Shown in pieces: positions 24,147 through 33,320 of a DNA stretch of 44,967 bases. The notes below the pieces were generated by a model. The model did no database searches. It saw only the letters and a list, made by a program, of their open reading frames with translations, and was not told where the DNA came from. Position 1 is the stretch's first letter; each line of letters begins with the position of its first letter. The DNA comes from Roseateles sp. (GTDB taxonomy: Bacteria; Pseudomonadota; Gammaproteobacteria; Burkholderiales; Burkholderiaceae_C). The stretch lies in contig JACDQM010000092.1 in the NCBI GenBank assembly GCA_015657635.1, forward strand, positions 1 to 44,967, written 5' to 3'. Position numbers and translations under genes: made by a program.

Positions 24147-24797
24147 TCAGTTCCGCGCCATGCGCTCCTGGTCCGCCTTGCGGTCGGCCGTGATTTTCTG
24201 GGCGGCGGGGCGCTCGCCGATCAGCTTGGTGTAGCCCTTCCAGTCCACGCCGTGGGCCGTCAGCAGGTCTTCGCCCAGCACGGCCTTGGTGGCCATGGCG
24301 ACCAGCGGCAGGCTGACCCAGGCGGCGCAGTCGGCCATCGTGAAGCTGTCGCCGGCGATGTAGGGCGAGAACTTGGCCAGGCGCTTGAAGGCCGGAATGG
24401 TCTTGTTCAGCTGCTTGCGCACGCGCTCCTTGTCGGCCTCGCTGCAAGTGCCGCCGAAGAAGGCCTGGCCATAGAGGTCGCGCGCCACCAGTTCAAGGTG
24501 CAGTTCGATGAAGGTGATCAGCTCGCGCACCTTGGCGGCGGCAAAGGCATCGGCGGGCACCAGCGCCGGCTGCGGATAGGCCGACTCCAGATATTCCATG
24601 ATGGCCTGGCTTTCGCACAGCGCGCCCTTGTCGGTGCGGATGAAGGGAATCTTGCCCAGCGGCGAGCAGGACAGCACTGCCTCTTCCTTGGACTTGGTCA
24701 TCACCAGCTCTTCCTGGAAGGGGATGCCTTTTTCGAGCAGGGCCAGCTTGACCTTGTTGTAGTAGTTGCTGAGCGAGAAGCCGCAGAGAGTGATCAT
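24147..24797 (-). CDS. Glutathione S-transferase family protein
   Basis: 216 residues. The N-terminal thioredoxin-like domain starts ITLCGFSLSNYYNKVKLALLEKG and contains the glutathione-contacting SPLGKIPFIRTDKGALCESQAIMEYLE. The all-helical C-terminal domain follows (LITFIELHLELVARDLY, then FTMADCAAWVSLPL with the N-capping box). It is a cytoplasmic detoxification enzyme of unspecified substrate. The ATG at 24797 has an AGGAG site five to nine bases upstream. It is last in a same-strand run after the EamA permease with a 93-base gap. Confidence 0.9.
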   Translation of the reverse strand: MITLCGFSLSNYYNKVKLALLEKGIPFQEELVMTKSKEEAVLSCSPLGKIPFIRTDKGALCESQAIMEYLESAYPQPALVPADAFAAAKVRELITFIELHLELVARDLYGQAFFGGTCSEADKERVRKQLNKTIPAFKRLAKFSPYIAGDSFTMADCAAWVSLPLVAMATKAVLGEDLLTAHGVDWKGYTKLIGERPAAQKITADRKADQERMARN

Positions 24798-24890
24798 GGT
24801 TGTCTCCTGACTGGATCTGGGGTCGGATGGGACGAAGCGGGTCGAGTCTAAGGCGCAGCGCCGGCGCTGGCCTGCCGCCAAGGGGACAGC

Positions 24891-25799
24891 TCAGCGGCGG
24901 TTCACCAAGGCGATGCCCAGCGCCAGCGCCGCGAGCGCAACGATCAGTCGTGCCGTGACGGGTTCTCCCAGCAGCGCCGCACCGGCCAGCAGACCGAACA
25001 GCGGCGTCGCCAGCGTGAAGCTGGACAGGCGCGTGGCCGGATAGTGGCGCACCAGCCAGAACCACATCAGATAGCTGGCGAAGCTGACGATCACCGTCTG
25101 GAACACCATCAGGCCGCTCAGAGTCACCGACCAGCGCAGCGGCAGCTGTTCGTTTGTCAGCAGCGCGGCCAGCACCAGGCCCAGGCCCGAGACACCCAGC
25201 TGGTAGAGCAGGGTCTTCTCGGCGCTGGCCTGTGACAGCCGGGTGGCGCGGATGGCCAGCGTCGTGCCGCCCCACAACAGCGCCGCCAGCAGGCCCAGCG
25301 CGTCGCCCAGCCACTGGCGCGGCGATCCGGTGCTGCTGCCGAAGCCTTCGGCAAAGGCCCAGCTGACGGCGCCGAAGGCCAGCAGCAGGCCGGCCGCCTG
25401 GCGCAGGCTCAAGCGCTCGGTCTTCGAGATGAAGGGCATGCCCAAGGCCACGACGAAGGGGCTCAGGTAGATGAACACCACCATGCGCGAGGCGCTGGTG
25501 AACTGCAGGCCGGCAAAGATGCAGGCGAACTCCAGGCCGAACAGCGCGCCGGCCAACAAGCCGCCGGGCAGCGTGCCGTCGCGCTCGAACAAGCGGATGC
25601 CGCGCGCGCGCGCCCACAGCGCCACCAGTGCCGCGGCGCCGAGTGAGCGCAGGCCCGCCTGCCACAGCGGGCCGATCTCGGCGAGCGCAGCTTTCACTGC
25701 CACCTGGTTCAGACCCCACAACACGCAGCACAGCAGCACGGTGCTGATGGCAAAGGTGTCGAGCTGCGATTTGCGTTCTGAGAGGGGCGTGAGGCTCAT
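24891..25799 (-). CDS. EamA/DMT-family inner-membrane transporter
   Basis: 302 residues with ten hydrophobic segments arranged as two EamA repeats. The first opens with TVLLCCVLWGLNQVAVKAAL and includes FTSASRMVVFIYLSPFVVALG. The second opens GLLAALLWGGTTLAIRATRL and ends LVALAALALGIALVNRR. Members export amino acids, metabolites or drugs; the substrate cannot be inferred. The start chosen, 25799, puts about 17 polar residues before the first helix; an upstream frame to 25904 is Arg/Cys-rich and not membrane-like. It begins seven bases after the rhombosortase stop, so the two are probably co-transcribed. Confidence 0.9.
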   Translation of the reverse strand: MSLTPLSERKSQLDTFAISTVLLCCVLWGLNQVAVKAALAEIGPLWQAGLRSLGAAALVALWARARGIRLFERDGTLPGGLLAGALFGLEFACIFAGLQFTSASRMVVFIYLSPFVVALGMPFISKTERLSLRQAAGLLLAFGAVSWAFAEGFGSSTGSPRQWLGDALGLLAALLWGGTTLAIRATRLSQASAEKTLLYQLGVSGLGLVLAALLTNEQLPLRWSVTLSGLMVFQTVIVSFASYLMWFWLVRHYPATRLSSFTLATPLFGLLAGAALLGEPVTARLIVALAALALGIALVNRR

Positions 25800-25806
25800 G
25801 CGCCCA

Positions 25807-26400
25807 TCATGCCCGCAGCGGCGGCCGCGTCCACGGCCAGGCACGCAGCAGCAGCGCGCACAGCGCACCGGCCAGCGTGCCGCCGAGATGGGCGGCGGGC
25901 GCAATCGCGATGTCCCAGCCGGGCAGCTGGCGCAGCGGCGGCCCCAGCGGCGCCTCCAGCGTCAGCTTGAGCAGCAGGCCGGCGCTGATCAGCACGCCGA
26001 TCAGGCGCTCGCGCCCCTGTCGGGCCAGCAACTCGATCGCCGCGATCGCCACGCCGGCATGCAGCACGCCGGACAGGCCGCCATAGTGCCGCAGGCTGGG
26101 CCAGGCCAGCAGCGCCAGCTGCGTCAGCGGCCAGGCCAGCAGCCAGGCCAGCACGGCGCGACGACCGAGGCCAGCCCGCTGTCCCAGCAGCGCCAGCACC
26201 ACACAGCCGGCCAGGTTGGCGCCCAGATGCAGCGGGCTCCAGTGCACCCAGGCGGCACTGAAGGCGCGCCAGGGCTGCGCCGCGAACAAGGCGGGCTGCC
26301 AGTCCAGCAACTCGCGCGGCAGCGGCCAGACGAGCAAGGCCGCCAGTCCCTGCAGCAGGGCCAGAGCCGCCCAGGCGTTCAGGGGAAGACCGCGCGCCAC
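25807..26400 (-). CDS. rrtA: Rhombosortase (GlyGly-CTERM-processing rhomboid protease)
   Basis: 197 residues, a compact rhomboid-family membrane protein. Family landmarks are WVHWSPLHLGANLAG (51-65), YGGLSGVLHAG with the nucleophilic Ser110, and AAHLGGTLAGAL with the catalytic His171. About six membrane helices can be drawn. The short length and the HWxPLHLGxNL signature fit rhombosortase rather than GlpG-type rhomboids. Rhombosortases cleave GlyGly-CTERM tails of type II secretion substrates. It starts at a GTG (26400) overlapping the end of glnE by 22 bases, so translational coupling is likely. No GlyGly-CTERM protein was seen in this window. Confidence 0.82.
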   Translation of the reverse strand: MARGLPLNAWAALALLQGLAALLVWPLPRELLDWQPALFAAQPWRAFSAAWVHWSPLHLGANLAGCVVLALLGQRAGLGRRAVLAWLLAWPLTQLALLAWPSLRHYGGLSGVLHAGVAIAAIELLARQGRERLIGVLISAGLLLKLTLEAPLGPPLRQLPGWDIAIAPAAHLGGTLAGALCALLLRAWPWTRPPLRA

Positions 26401-29141
26401 AGCGCCAGCACGGCATCACGCTGGGCGCTCAGGCCCAGGGCGTCGAGTTCGCTCTCGTCGAGCGCGGTGGCCTGCTCGTCGAGCCGGGCCTTGTGCTGCA
26501 CCCGGCGCAGTTCGCGGTAGGCATCGCCCGCGGCACGGCCGACGCCTGCCGGCAGCAGGCCGGCGGTTTCGGCCCGCTGCAGCAGCGCAATGGTGCCTGC
26601 GTTGTCCAGCAGTTCCGGATGCTGGCGCGAGTGCAGGAGGATCAGGTACTGCAGCGCGAACTCGGCATCCATCATGCCGCCGGCGCTGTGCTTCAGATCG
26701 AACTTGCCGGCGCGCACCGGCCGGGCGGCGCGCACCTTCTCGCGCATTGCCTGCACCTCCTGGCGCAATGCCGCGGCATCGCGTTCGGCGGTCAGCACCG
26801 CGCGGCGCACACCCTCGAAACGCTCGGCCAGCGCCGGATCACCGGCGCAGAAGCGCGCCCGCGTGATGGCCTGGTGCTCCCAGGTCCAGGCGGTGTTGCT
26901 GCCGCGGCCGGTCTGGTAGTTCTCGAAGGAATCGAGCGAGGTCACCAGCAGGCCCGAGTTGCCATTGGGCCGCAGCGCGGTATCGATATCGAACAGCTCG
27001 CCGGCCGCGGTGCGCAGCGTCAGCCAGGTGATCAGCTTGCGCACGAAGGCGCCGTAGATCTCGGAGGCGCTGATGTTCTCGTTCGGATCCTGGTCGTCGA
27101 ACAGGAACACCACGTCCAGGTCGCCGCCGTAGCCCAGCTCCTTGCCGCCCAGCTTGCCGTAGGCGATCACCGCAAAGCGCGGTGCGGGCCGGTGCGCCTG
27201 CTTGAGCCGCGCCCAGGCCCAGTCGATGGCACATTGCAGCGTCGCGTCGGCCAGTGCCGACAGCTCATCGGCCACTTGCTCCACCGTGATGTGGCCCTCG
27301 ACGTCACGCACCAGCGTGCGGAACACCTCGGCATGGTGGGCGCGGCGCAGCGTGTCCAGCAGCGACTCTTCATCGGCTTCGCCGGAGCGGTCCCAGGCCG
27401 CATGGCGGGCCTGCAGGTCGGCGTAATAGGCCGCGCCATCGAAACGCTCGGCCAGCAGGCGCGCATCGGCCAGCTCATCGATCACGCCCGGATGCTGCAT
27501 CAGATAGCGCATCGGCCAACGCGCCAGTCCCAGCAGGCGCAGCAGGCGGGTCTGCACCGAGGGGCGCTCGACCAGCAGGGCCAGATAGTTCTCGCGCCGC
27601 AGCAGGGGCTCGACCCAGTCGACGAAGCGGACCGCGGCATCCATGCTGCACTGCTCTTCCTTGACAGCCATGGCCGCGCGGCCGACCAGCTTGGCCAGGC
27701 GCAGGCGCGACTCTTCGCGCAGCGACTGCACCCGCGGCTGCTGAGCCCAGCGCCGCACCGCAGTGCCCAACTCGATTGGCAGCTTGTCCAGGAACTCCTC
27801 GGCGTCCACCGGCAAGGGCGGTGCACCGCAGTTGCGGCAGCCGTTGCCGTTGGCCGGCGGGGCCTGGCCGTCGTGCAGCAAGGCGTCGAATTCGGTGGCC
27901 ACCAGCTCGCGCACCTCGCACAGGCGTTCCAGCAGCTCGCAGGCCTCGGGCTTGCAGGTCATGCCCATGCTGCGGGCGATCCAGGCCAGGTCTTCGTCGC
28001 CGGTCGGCAGGCAATGGGTCTGCTGATCGTCCAGATACTGGATGCGATGCTCGATGCGGCGCAGCAGGTCGTAGCCCTCGCGCAGCTTGGCAGCGGTCTC
28101 GGGCTTCATCAGCCCGCGCGCGGCCAGGCGCGACAGCGCCTTCACCGTCGAGCGGGTGCGGATTTCGGGGAAATGGCCGCCGCGCACCACCTGCAGCAGC
28201 TGCACGATGAACTCGATCTCGCGGATGCCGCCGCGCGAGAGCTTGACGTCATTGGCCCGCTCCGGCCGTCCGGCGGCGCGCTTGCTGGCCTCGTCGCGGA
28301 TCTTGCGATGCAGCTGACGCAGGCCTTCGAACACACCGTAATCGAGGTAGCGGCGGTAGACGAAGGGCGTCACCAGCGAGCGCAGGCCCAGCGCGCTCTT
28401 CAGACTGGCCTCGTCCAGCGGCGCGACGACGCGGCTCTTCAGCCAGGCGAAGCGCTCCCACTCGCGGCCCTGCACCAGGAAATACTCTTCCAGCATCGCC
28501 AGGCTCACCACCGGCGGGCCGGAGTTGCCGTTGGGGCGCAGTGCCAGGTCGACGCGGAACACCTGGCCGTCCTCGGTCACATCGCCGATCAAGGCATACA
28601 GCCGGCGCGCCACCAGCGCGAAATACTCATGCGCGGTGATCTGCTGCGGGCCGTCGGTCAGGCCGTCGTCGTCGTAGACATAGATCAGGTCGATGTCGGA
28701 CGAGACATTCAGCTCGCGCCCGCCCAGCTTGCCCATGCCGACCACCCAGAAGGCAATTACCTCGCCCTGCGCGTTGCGCGGTGCGCCGTTGATCGCGTCC
28801 TGCGCGGCGCGGGCCTCGGCCAGGGCCAGGCCCAGCGTGGTCTCGGCCAGCGTGGTCATCACCTCGGTGATGTCCTTCATCGCGGCGCCGCACTCCACGT
28901 CCAGCACCGCCAGGCGTTCGAGTACCAGCTGCCGCGCCACGCGCAGCGCCGCTGCCAGCGGCCGGCCGCGGGCCTGGACCGCCTGCACCGTGGCCTCGAT
29001 CGCGCCTCGATCGGGCAGGCCCGGCGGCAGCAGCGTCAGTTCCTCGGCATAGCGGCGTCGGATGCGCTGCACGAAGCGGCTGTGGGCGGCTGGCGCGCCA
29101 GGCTGTGTTTCGTTCTGCAAAGAAGGGTCGGTGACGCTCAT
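26379..29141 (-). CDS. glnE: Bifunctional glutamine synthetase adenylyltransferase/deadenylylase
   Basis: 920 residues, normal length. Two nucleotidyltransferase domains are evident: the first with VVGMGKLGGRELNVSSDIDL (about 133-152), the second around residue 655-675 with AYGKLGGKELGYGGDLDVVF. Each is followed by a GlnE-type helical linker, for example LRRIEHRIQYLDDQQTHCLP and MMDAEFALQYLILLHSRQHP. The enzyme adenylylates glutamine synthetase when nitrogen is plentiful and removes AMP when it is limiting, under PII control. It is divergent from yhdP across about 135 bases and leads the glnE–rhombosortase–EamA run. Confidence 0.97.
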   Translation of the reverse strand: MSVTDPSLQNETQPGAPAAHSRFVQRIRRRYAEELTLLPPGLPDRGAIEATVQAVQARGRPLAAALRVARQLVLERLAVLDVECGAAMKDITEVMTTLAETTLGLALAEARAAQDAINGAPRNAQGEVIAFWVVGMGKLGGRELNVSSDIDLIYVYDDDGLTDGPQQITAHEYFALVARRLYALIGDVTEDGQVFRVDLALRPNGNSGPPVVSLAMLEEYFLVQGREWERFAWLKSRVVAPLDEASLKSALGLRSLVTPFVYRRYLDYGVFEGLRQLHRKIRDEASKRAAGRPERANDVKLSRGGIREIEFIVQLLQVVRGGHFPEIRTRSTVKALSRLAARGLMKPETAAKLREGYDLLRRIEHRIQYLDDQQTHCLPTGDEDLAWIARSMGMTCKPEACELLERLCEVRELVATEFDALLHDGQAPPANGNGCRNCGAPPLPVDAEEFLDKLPIELGTAVRRWAQQPRVQSLREESRLRLAKLVGRAAMAVKEEQCSMDAAVRFVDWVEPLLRRENYLALLVERPSVQTRLLRLLGLARWPMRYLMQHPGVIDELADARLLAERFDGAAYYADLQARHAAWDRSGEADEESLLDTLRRAHHAEVFRTLVRDVEGHITVEQVADELSALADATLQCAIDWAWARLKQAHRPAPRFAVIAYGKLGGKELGYGGDLDVVFLFDDQDPNENISASEIYGAFVRKLITWLTLRTAAGELFDIDTALRPNGNSGLLVTSLDSFENYQTGRGSNTAWTWEHQAITRARFCAGDPALAERFEGVRRAVLTAERDAAALRQEVQAMREKVRAARPVRAGKFDLKHSAGGMMDAEFALQYLILLHSRQHPELLDNAGTIALLQRAETAGLLPAGVGRAAGDAYRELRRVQHKARLDEQATALDESELDALGLSAQRDAVLALWRAVFP

Positions 29142-29276
29142 AAGCTCAGGAGGGCTGTGCTAGATTCCCGGCCATCCTGGGAGTGCCGGGCTGCGTCGCT
29201 GACATGGGCACGTGGTGCCCAAGGTGATGCATCGGTGGTCTTGATGATTCGCGGCTCCAAGGCGAGCGCTCCCTAC

Positions 29277-32200
29277 ATGTCCGTGTTTGCCCGTCCGTCC
29301 ACCGCCCGATCCACGCTGCGCATCCCCCGCTGGCTGCGCCTGCTGCTGCGCTGGTCCTTGCGTCTGGTGCTGGTGGCCTGGGCCTTGGTGCTGGCGGCCG
29401 TGCTGCTGTTGCACTGGCTGATTCTGCCGCACATCGACGATTGGCGTCCGCAGCTGGAGCGGACAGCCTCACAGAGTCTGGGTCTGCAGCTGCGCATCGG
29501 CGAAATCGAGGTGCGCTCCGGCGGCTGGATTCCCGCGCTGGCGCTGCGCGATGTGCGTCTGCTCGACCCGGCCGGCCGCGAGGCCTTGCGCCTGCCGCTG
29601 GTGTCGGCGGCGTTGTCGGCGCGCTCGCTGCTCGCCTGGGAATTGCGCTTCGAACAGCTGCTGATCGACGCCCCTGAGCTGGAAGTGCGGCGCGACGCCA
29701 AGGGGCGCATCTTCGTCGCCGGGCTGAATGTCGAGGCTGCCGGGCCGGCTGAGGCGGGCGAAGAGCTGGCCGACTGGTTCTTCTCACAACATGAGTTCGT
29801 CGTGCGCAAGGGCCGGCTGCGCTGGATCGATGAGCAGCGCGGCGCCGCGCCGCTTGAGCTCAGCGATGTCGATCTGGTGCTGCGCAACGGCCTGCGCCGC
29901 CATGCGCTGCGGCTGGATGCCACGCCGCCGCCCGCCTGGGGCCAGCGTTTCACCTTGCGCGGGCGTTTCACGCAGTCCCTGCTCAAGCGTCCGGGCGAGT
30001 TGGCGCACTGGAGCGGCCAGCTGTTTGCCGAGCTGCCGCGCGCCGATGTGCGTGAATTGCGCCGCCATGTGGACCTGCCCTTCGAGCTCACTGAGGGCGA
30101 TGGCGCGCTGCGCGCCTGGGCCGAGGTGCGCGAAGGCAGCGCCCAAAGCCTGACGCTGGACCTGGCGCTGCGCGCGGTGCGCCTGCGCCTGGGCGCCACC
30201 ATCGAGGCGCTGGACCTGGCCCATATCGAAGGCCGTGTGGCCCTCAAGCGCGAGGCCGGCGGCTTCACGCTGGCCGCCACCCAGCTCGGTTTCGAGGGTG
30301 ACGACGGCCTGGTGTGGCCGCGCTCGGACTGGAGCCTCAGCCTGCGCGAATCCGGCCCCCAGCAAGGCGGCGAGCTGAGCGCGCAGCAGCTGGACCTGGC
30401 GCTGATGGCACAGATCGCCACTCGGCTGCCCCTGGCCGAGGCGCAGCGCCGCCTGCTGGCCGAGCTTGCCCCGAACGGCCAGCTGCGCGCGCTGCAGCTG
30501 GGCTGGCAAGGGCCCTTGGAGGCGCTCAAGAGCTATCGCGTCAAGGCGCAGGTCGAGGGCCTGAGCCTGGTCGCCAAGGCCTCGCCCGAGCCCTTGGTGG
30601 CCGGCCGGCCCGGCATTCGCGGCGCCAGCCTGCAACTGGACGCCAGCGAGCTGGGCGGGCAGGCCCGGTTGCAGTTCCGTGATGGCCAGATCGAGTTGCC
30701 CGGCGTGTTCGAGGAACCGGTGCTGCCGCTGCCCGAGGCCAGCGCCACGCTGGCCTGGACCATCACCGCGCGGCCGCAGGCCCTGCCGGCGCTGGAGCTG
30801 CGGGTCAGCGATGTGAAGATCGCCAACGCCGACCTGCGTGGCCAGCTCGAAGCCGTCTGGCGCACCGGCGCCGGCGATGCCTACAAGCCTGGCCGCGGCG
30901 CACGCTTTCCTGGCCATCTGGACCTGAATGGCCGTCTCGACGAAGCCCAGGCTGCACGCGTGGCGCGCTATCTGCCGCTGGGCGTCGGCAGCGAGGCGCG
31001 CAGCTATGTGCGCGACGCGGTGCGCGGCGGCATCGCGCGCCAGGTGCAGTTCCGCGTGCGCGGCGATCTGTGGGACTTTCCCTTCGACCAGAGCGCGCAG
31101 GGCCAGTTCCGCATCAGCACCCAGGCCGAGGACGTTCTGCTGGCCTATGTGCCCAGCCATGCCGCCACGGCCAGCGCGCCGGCTTACGAGTCGCCGTGGC
31201 CGGTGATGGAGAAGGTCAACGCCGAGCTGGTGTTCGAGCGTGCCGGCATGCAGATCCGCAACGGCCGGGCCCGTGTGCTGGGCTATGAGCTGTATGGCAT
31301 CAATGGCGGATTCAAGGACCTGATGCACCAGCAGGTGCTGGCGCTGGAGGGCAGCGGCCGCGGCCCGGCGTCTGAACTGCTGCGCTTCATGCGCAACTCA
31401 CCGGTCGGGGCCTGGACCGGGCACGCGCTGGCCGAAACCAGCGCCAGCGGCAACGCGGCGCTGAAGCTGGCGCTGCAGATTCCGCTGCACGATGTGAACC
31501 AGGCCAGCGTCAAGGGTCAGGTCGTGCTGGCGGGCAATGACATGCGCATCCGGCCGGATGTACCAATGCTGGGCAATGCCCGAGCCCGCGTGGAGTTCGA
31601 CCAGCGCGGCGTCAACATCCAGGGCGGCGCGGCCCGGGTGCTGGGCGGTGATGCCACCTTCGAGGGCGGCAGCCAGCGCGACGGCAGCCTGCGCTTCAGC
31701 GGCCAGGGTGTGGTCACGGCCGAGGCGCTGAAGCGCGCGCCCGAGCTGGGCCTGACGGCGCGCGTGGCCCAGGCCATGAGCGGCCAGGCCGCCTACCGGC
31801 TGCAGCTGGGCATCCTGCAGGGCCAGACCGAGATCAACCTCAGCAGCAGCCTGCAAGGCATGGCGCTGGATCTGCCGCCGCCGCTGCGCAAGAGTGCCGA
31901 AAGCAGCCTGCCGATGCGCTGGCAGACTGCGCTGACAGGCCCGCAGCGCGAAGACTTGCGCTTCGAGCTGGGCAGCCTGGTGCAGGCGCACTACCTGCTC
32001 GACACCGGCAGCAAGCCGGCGCGTGTGATGGCGGGCAGCATCGGCCTGCTGGAGCCGGCGCCCGCCTTGCCCGCGCTGGGCGTCAAGCTGCAGGCCAATC
32101 TTGGCGCCGTCAATCTGGACGCCTGGCAAGACACGGCGCGGCGCCTGTTCGGCGAATCCATCGGCGGCGACGCGCTGGAGGGCGGCTATGCCCCCAGCCA

Positions 32201-33311
32201 GCTGGGTCTGCGGGCGCAGTCGCTGCAGCTCGACGGCCGGCAGCTGGACCGCCTGGTGGCCGGCATCAGCCAGGTGGGCGAGGCCTGGCGCGGCACGCTG
32301 GATGCGGAGCAGCTCAGCGGCTATGTCGAGTTCCGTCCCACGCGCGGCAGCCAGCCCGGCCAGGTGTTCGCGCGGCTGGCGCGGCTGTCCTTGCCCAAGA
32401 GCGAAGCCGACAGCGTCAGCACGATGTTGGAGCAGCAGCCGGCCAGCGTGCCGGCGCTGGATATCGTGGTGGATGACTTCGAGCTGCGTGGCAAGAAGCT
32501 GGGCCGGCTGGAGGTCGAGGCCAAAAGCCAAGGTGGCCAGGGCGCACAACGCGACTGGCGCCTGGAGAAGCTGCAGCTGCGCCACCGCGACGCCCTGCTC
32601 AGCGCCACCGGCCAGTGGCTGGCCGAGCCCGGCCAGCGCAGCCGCCGCACCCAGCTGAACTGGAAGCTGGAGGTGCAGGACGCCGGCCGCCTGCTGGAAT
32701 CGATGGGCCAGGGTCAGGTCTTGCGCGGCGGCAAGGGCCTGCTGGGTGGCACCCTGGGCTGGCAGGGCTCGCCGCTGAGCCCTGACTACGCCAGCATGAG
32801 CGGCAAGTTCAATGTGGCGCTGGACGCGGGCCAGTTCTTGAAGGCCGAGCCGGGCATGGGCCGGCTGCTGGGCGTGCTGAGCCTGCAGTCGCTGCCGCGC
32901 CGCCTGCTGCTGGATTTCCGCGATGTCTTCAACGAAGGCTTTGCCTTCGACGGCTTCGGCGGCGATGTGCAGATCGAGCGCGGCGTGGCCAGCAGCCAGA
33001 ACCTGCGCATGAGTGGCGTGCAGGCGGTGGTGGCGATGGAGGGCCGCGCCGATCTGGCCGCCGAGACGCAGGACCTGCGCGTGGTGGTGGTGCCGGAGAT
33101 CAATGCGGCGGGCGCCTCGCTGGCCTACGCCGCGATCAACCCGGCCGTGGGCCTGGGCACCTTCGTGGCCCAGCTGCTGCTGCGCCGGCCGATGATGGCG
33201 GCCGGCACGCGCGAGTTCCATGTCACCGGCAGCTGGGATGATCCCAAGGTGGAGCGGGTCGAGCGCAAGGCCGAGGCCCCGCTGCCGGCCTCGGCTGCGT
33301 CTGCGCCCTGA
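29277..33311 (+). CDS. yhdP: YhdP-family AsmA-like envelope protein
   Basis: About 1344 residues. A cytoplasmic basic N-terminus and one membrane helix (LVLVAWALVLAAVLLLHWLI) are followed by a very long repetitive beta-rich periplasmic part with YhdP/DUF3971 features: IDDWRPQLERTASQSLGLQ, QLLIDAPELEVRRDAKGRIF, and a C-terminal AsmA-like region (LRMSGVQAVVAMEGRADLA, GTREFHVTGSWDDPKVE). YhdP is one of the AsmA-like bridges thought to carry phospholipid to the outer membrane. The start is uncertain: ATG at 29244 is possible, but 29277 has the better ribosome-binding context. The frame remains open far upstream through antisense glnE, which is not coding. It is followed seven bases later by a nitrilase-family gene. 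Confidence 0.93.
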   Translation: MSVFARPSTARSTLRIPRWLRLLLRWSLRLVLVAWALVLAAVLLLHWLILPHIDDWRPQLERTASQSLGLQLRIGEIEVRSGGWIPALALRDVRLLDPAGREALRLPLVSAALSARSLLAWELRFEQLLIDAPELEVRRDAKGRIFVAGLNVEAAGPAEAGEELADWFFSQHEFVVRKGRLRWIDEQRGAAPLELSDVDLVLRNGLRRHALRLDATPPPAWGQRFTLRGRFTQSLLKRPGELAHWSGQLFAELPRADVRELRRHVDLPFELTEGDGALRAWAEVREGSAQSLTLDLALRAVRLRLGATIEALDLAHIEGRVALKREAGGFTLAATQLGFEGDDGLVWPRSDWSLSLRESGPQQGGELSAQQLDLALMAQIATRLPLAEAQRRLLAELAPNGQLRALQLGWQGPLEALKSYRVKAQVEGLSLVAKASPEPLVAGRPGIRGASLQLDASELGGQARLQFRDGQIELPGVFEEPVLPLPEASATLAWTITARPQALPALELRVSDVKIANADLRGQLEAVWRTGAGDAYKPGRGARFPGHLDLNGRLDEAQAARVARYLPLGVGSEARSYVRDAVRGGIARQVQFRVRGDLWDFPFDQSAQGQFRISTQAEDVLLAYVPSHAATASAPAYESPWPVMEKVNAELVFERAGMQIRNGRARVLGYELYGINGGFKDLMHQQVLALEGSGRGPASELLRFMRNSPVGAWTGHALAETSASGNAALKLALQIPLHDVNQASVKGQVVLAGNDMRIRPDVPMLGNARARVEFDQRGVNIQGGAARVLGGDATFEGGSQRDGSLRFSGQGVVTAEALKRAPELGLTARVAQAMSGQAAYRLQLGILQGQTEINLSSSLQGMALDLPPPLRKSAESSLPMRWQTALTGPQREDLRFELGSLVQAHYLLDTGSKPARVMAGSIGLLEPAPALPALGVKLQANLGAVNLDAWQDTARRLFGESIGGDALEGGYAPSQLGLRAQSLQLDGRQLDRLVAGISQVGEAWRGTLDAEQLSGYVEFRPTRGSQPGQVFARLARLSLPKSEADSVSTMLEQQPASVPALDIVVDDFELRGKKLGRLEVEAKSQGGQGAQRDWRLEKLQLRHRDALLSATGQWLAEPGQRSRRTQLNWKLEVQDAGRLLESMGQGQVLRGGKGLLGGTLGWQGSPLSPDYASMSGKFNVALDAGQFLKAEPGMGRLLGVLSLQSLPRRLLLDFRDVFNEGFAFDGFGGDVQIERGVASSQNLRMSGVQAVVAMEGRADLAAETQDLRVVVVPEINAAGASLAYAAINPAVGLGTFVAQLLLRRPMMAAGTREFHVTGSWDDPKVERVERKAEAPLPASAASAP

Positions 33312-33320
33312 GGAGGCTTG

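Noticed and set aside
26493..29243. Plus-strand frame open through the whole of glnE and continuous with yhdP (2272 codons in all)
   Set aside because: It is the antisense of an unmistakable glnE; GC-rich coding DNA often leaves long open frames on the opposite strand. Only the part from about 29244 or 29277 has yhdP features.
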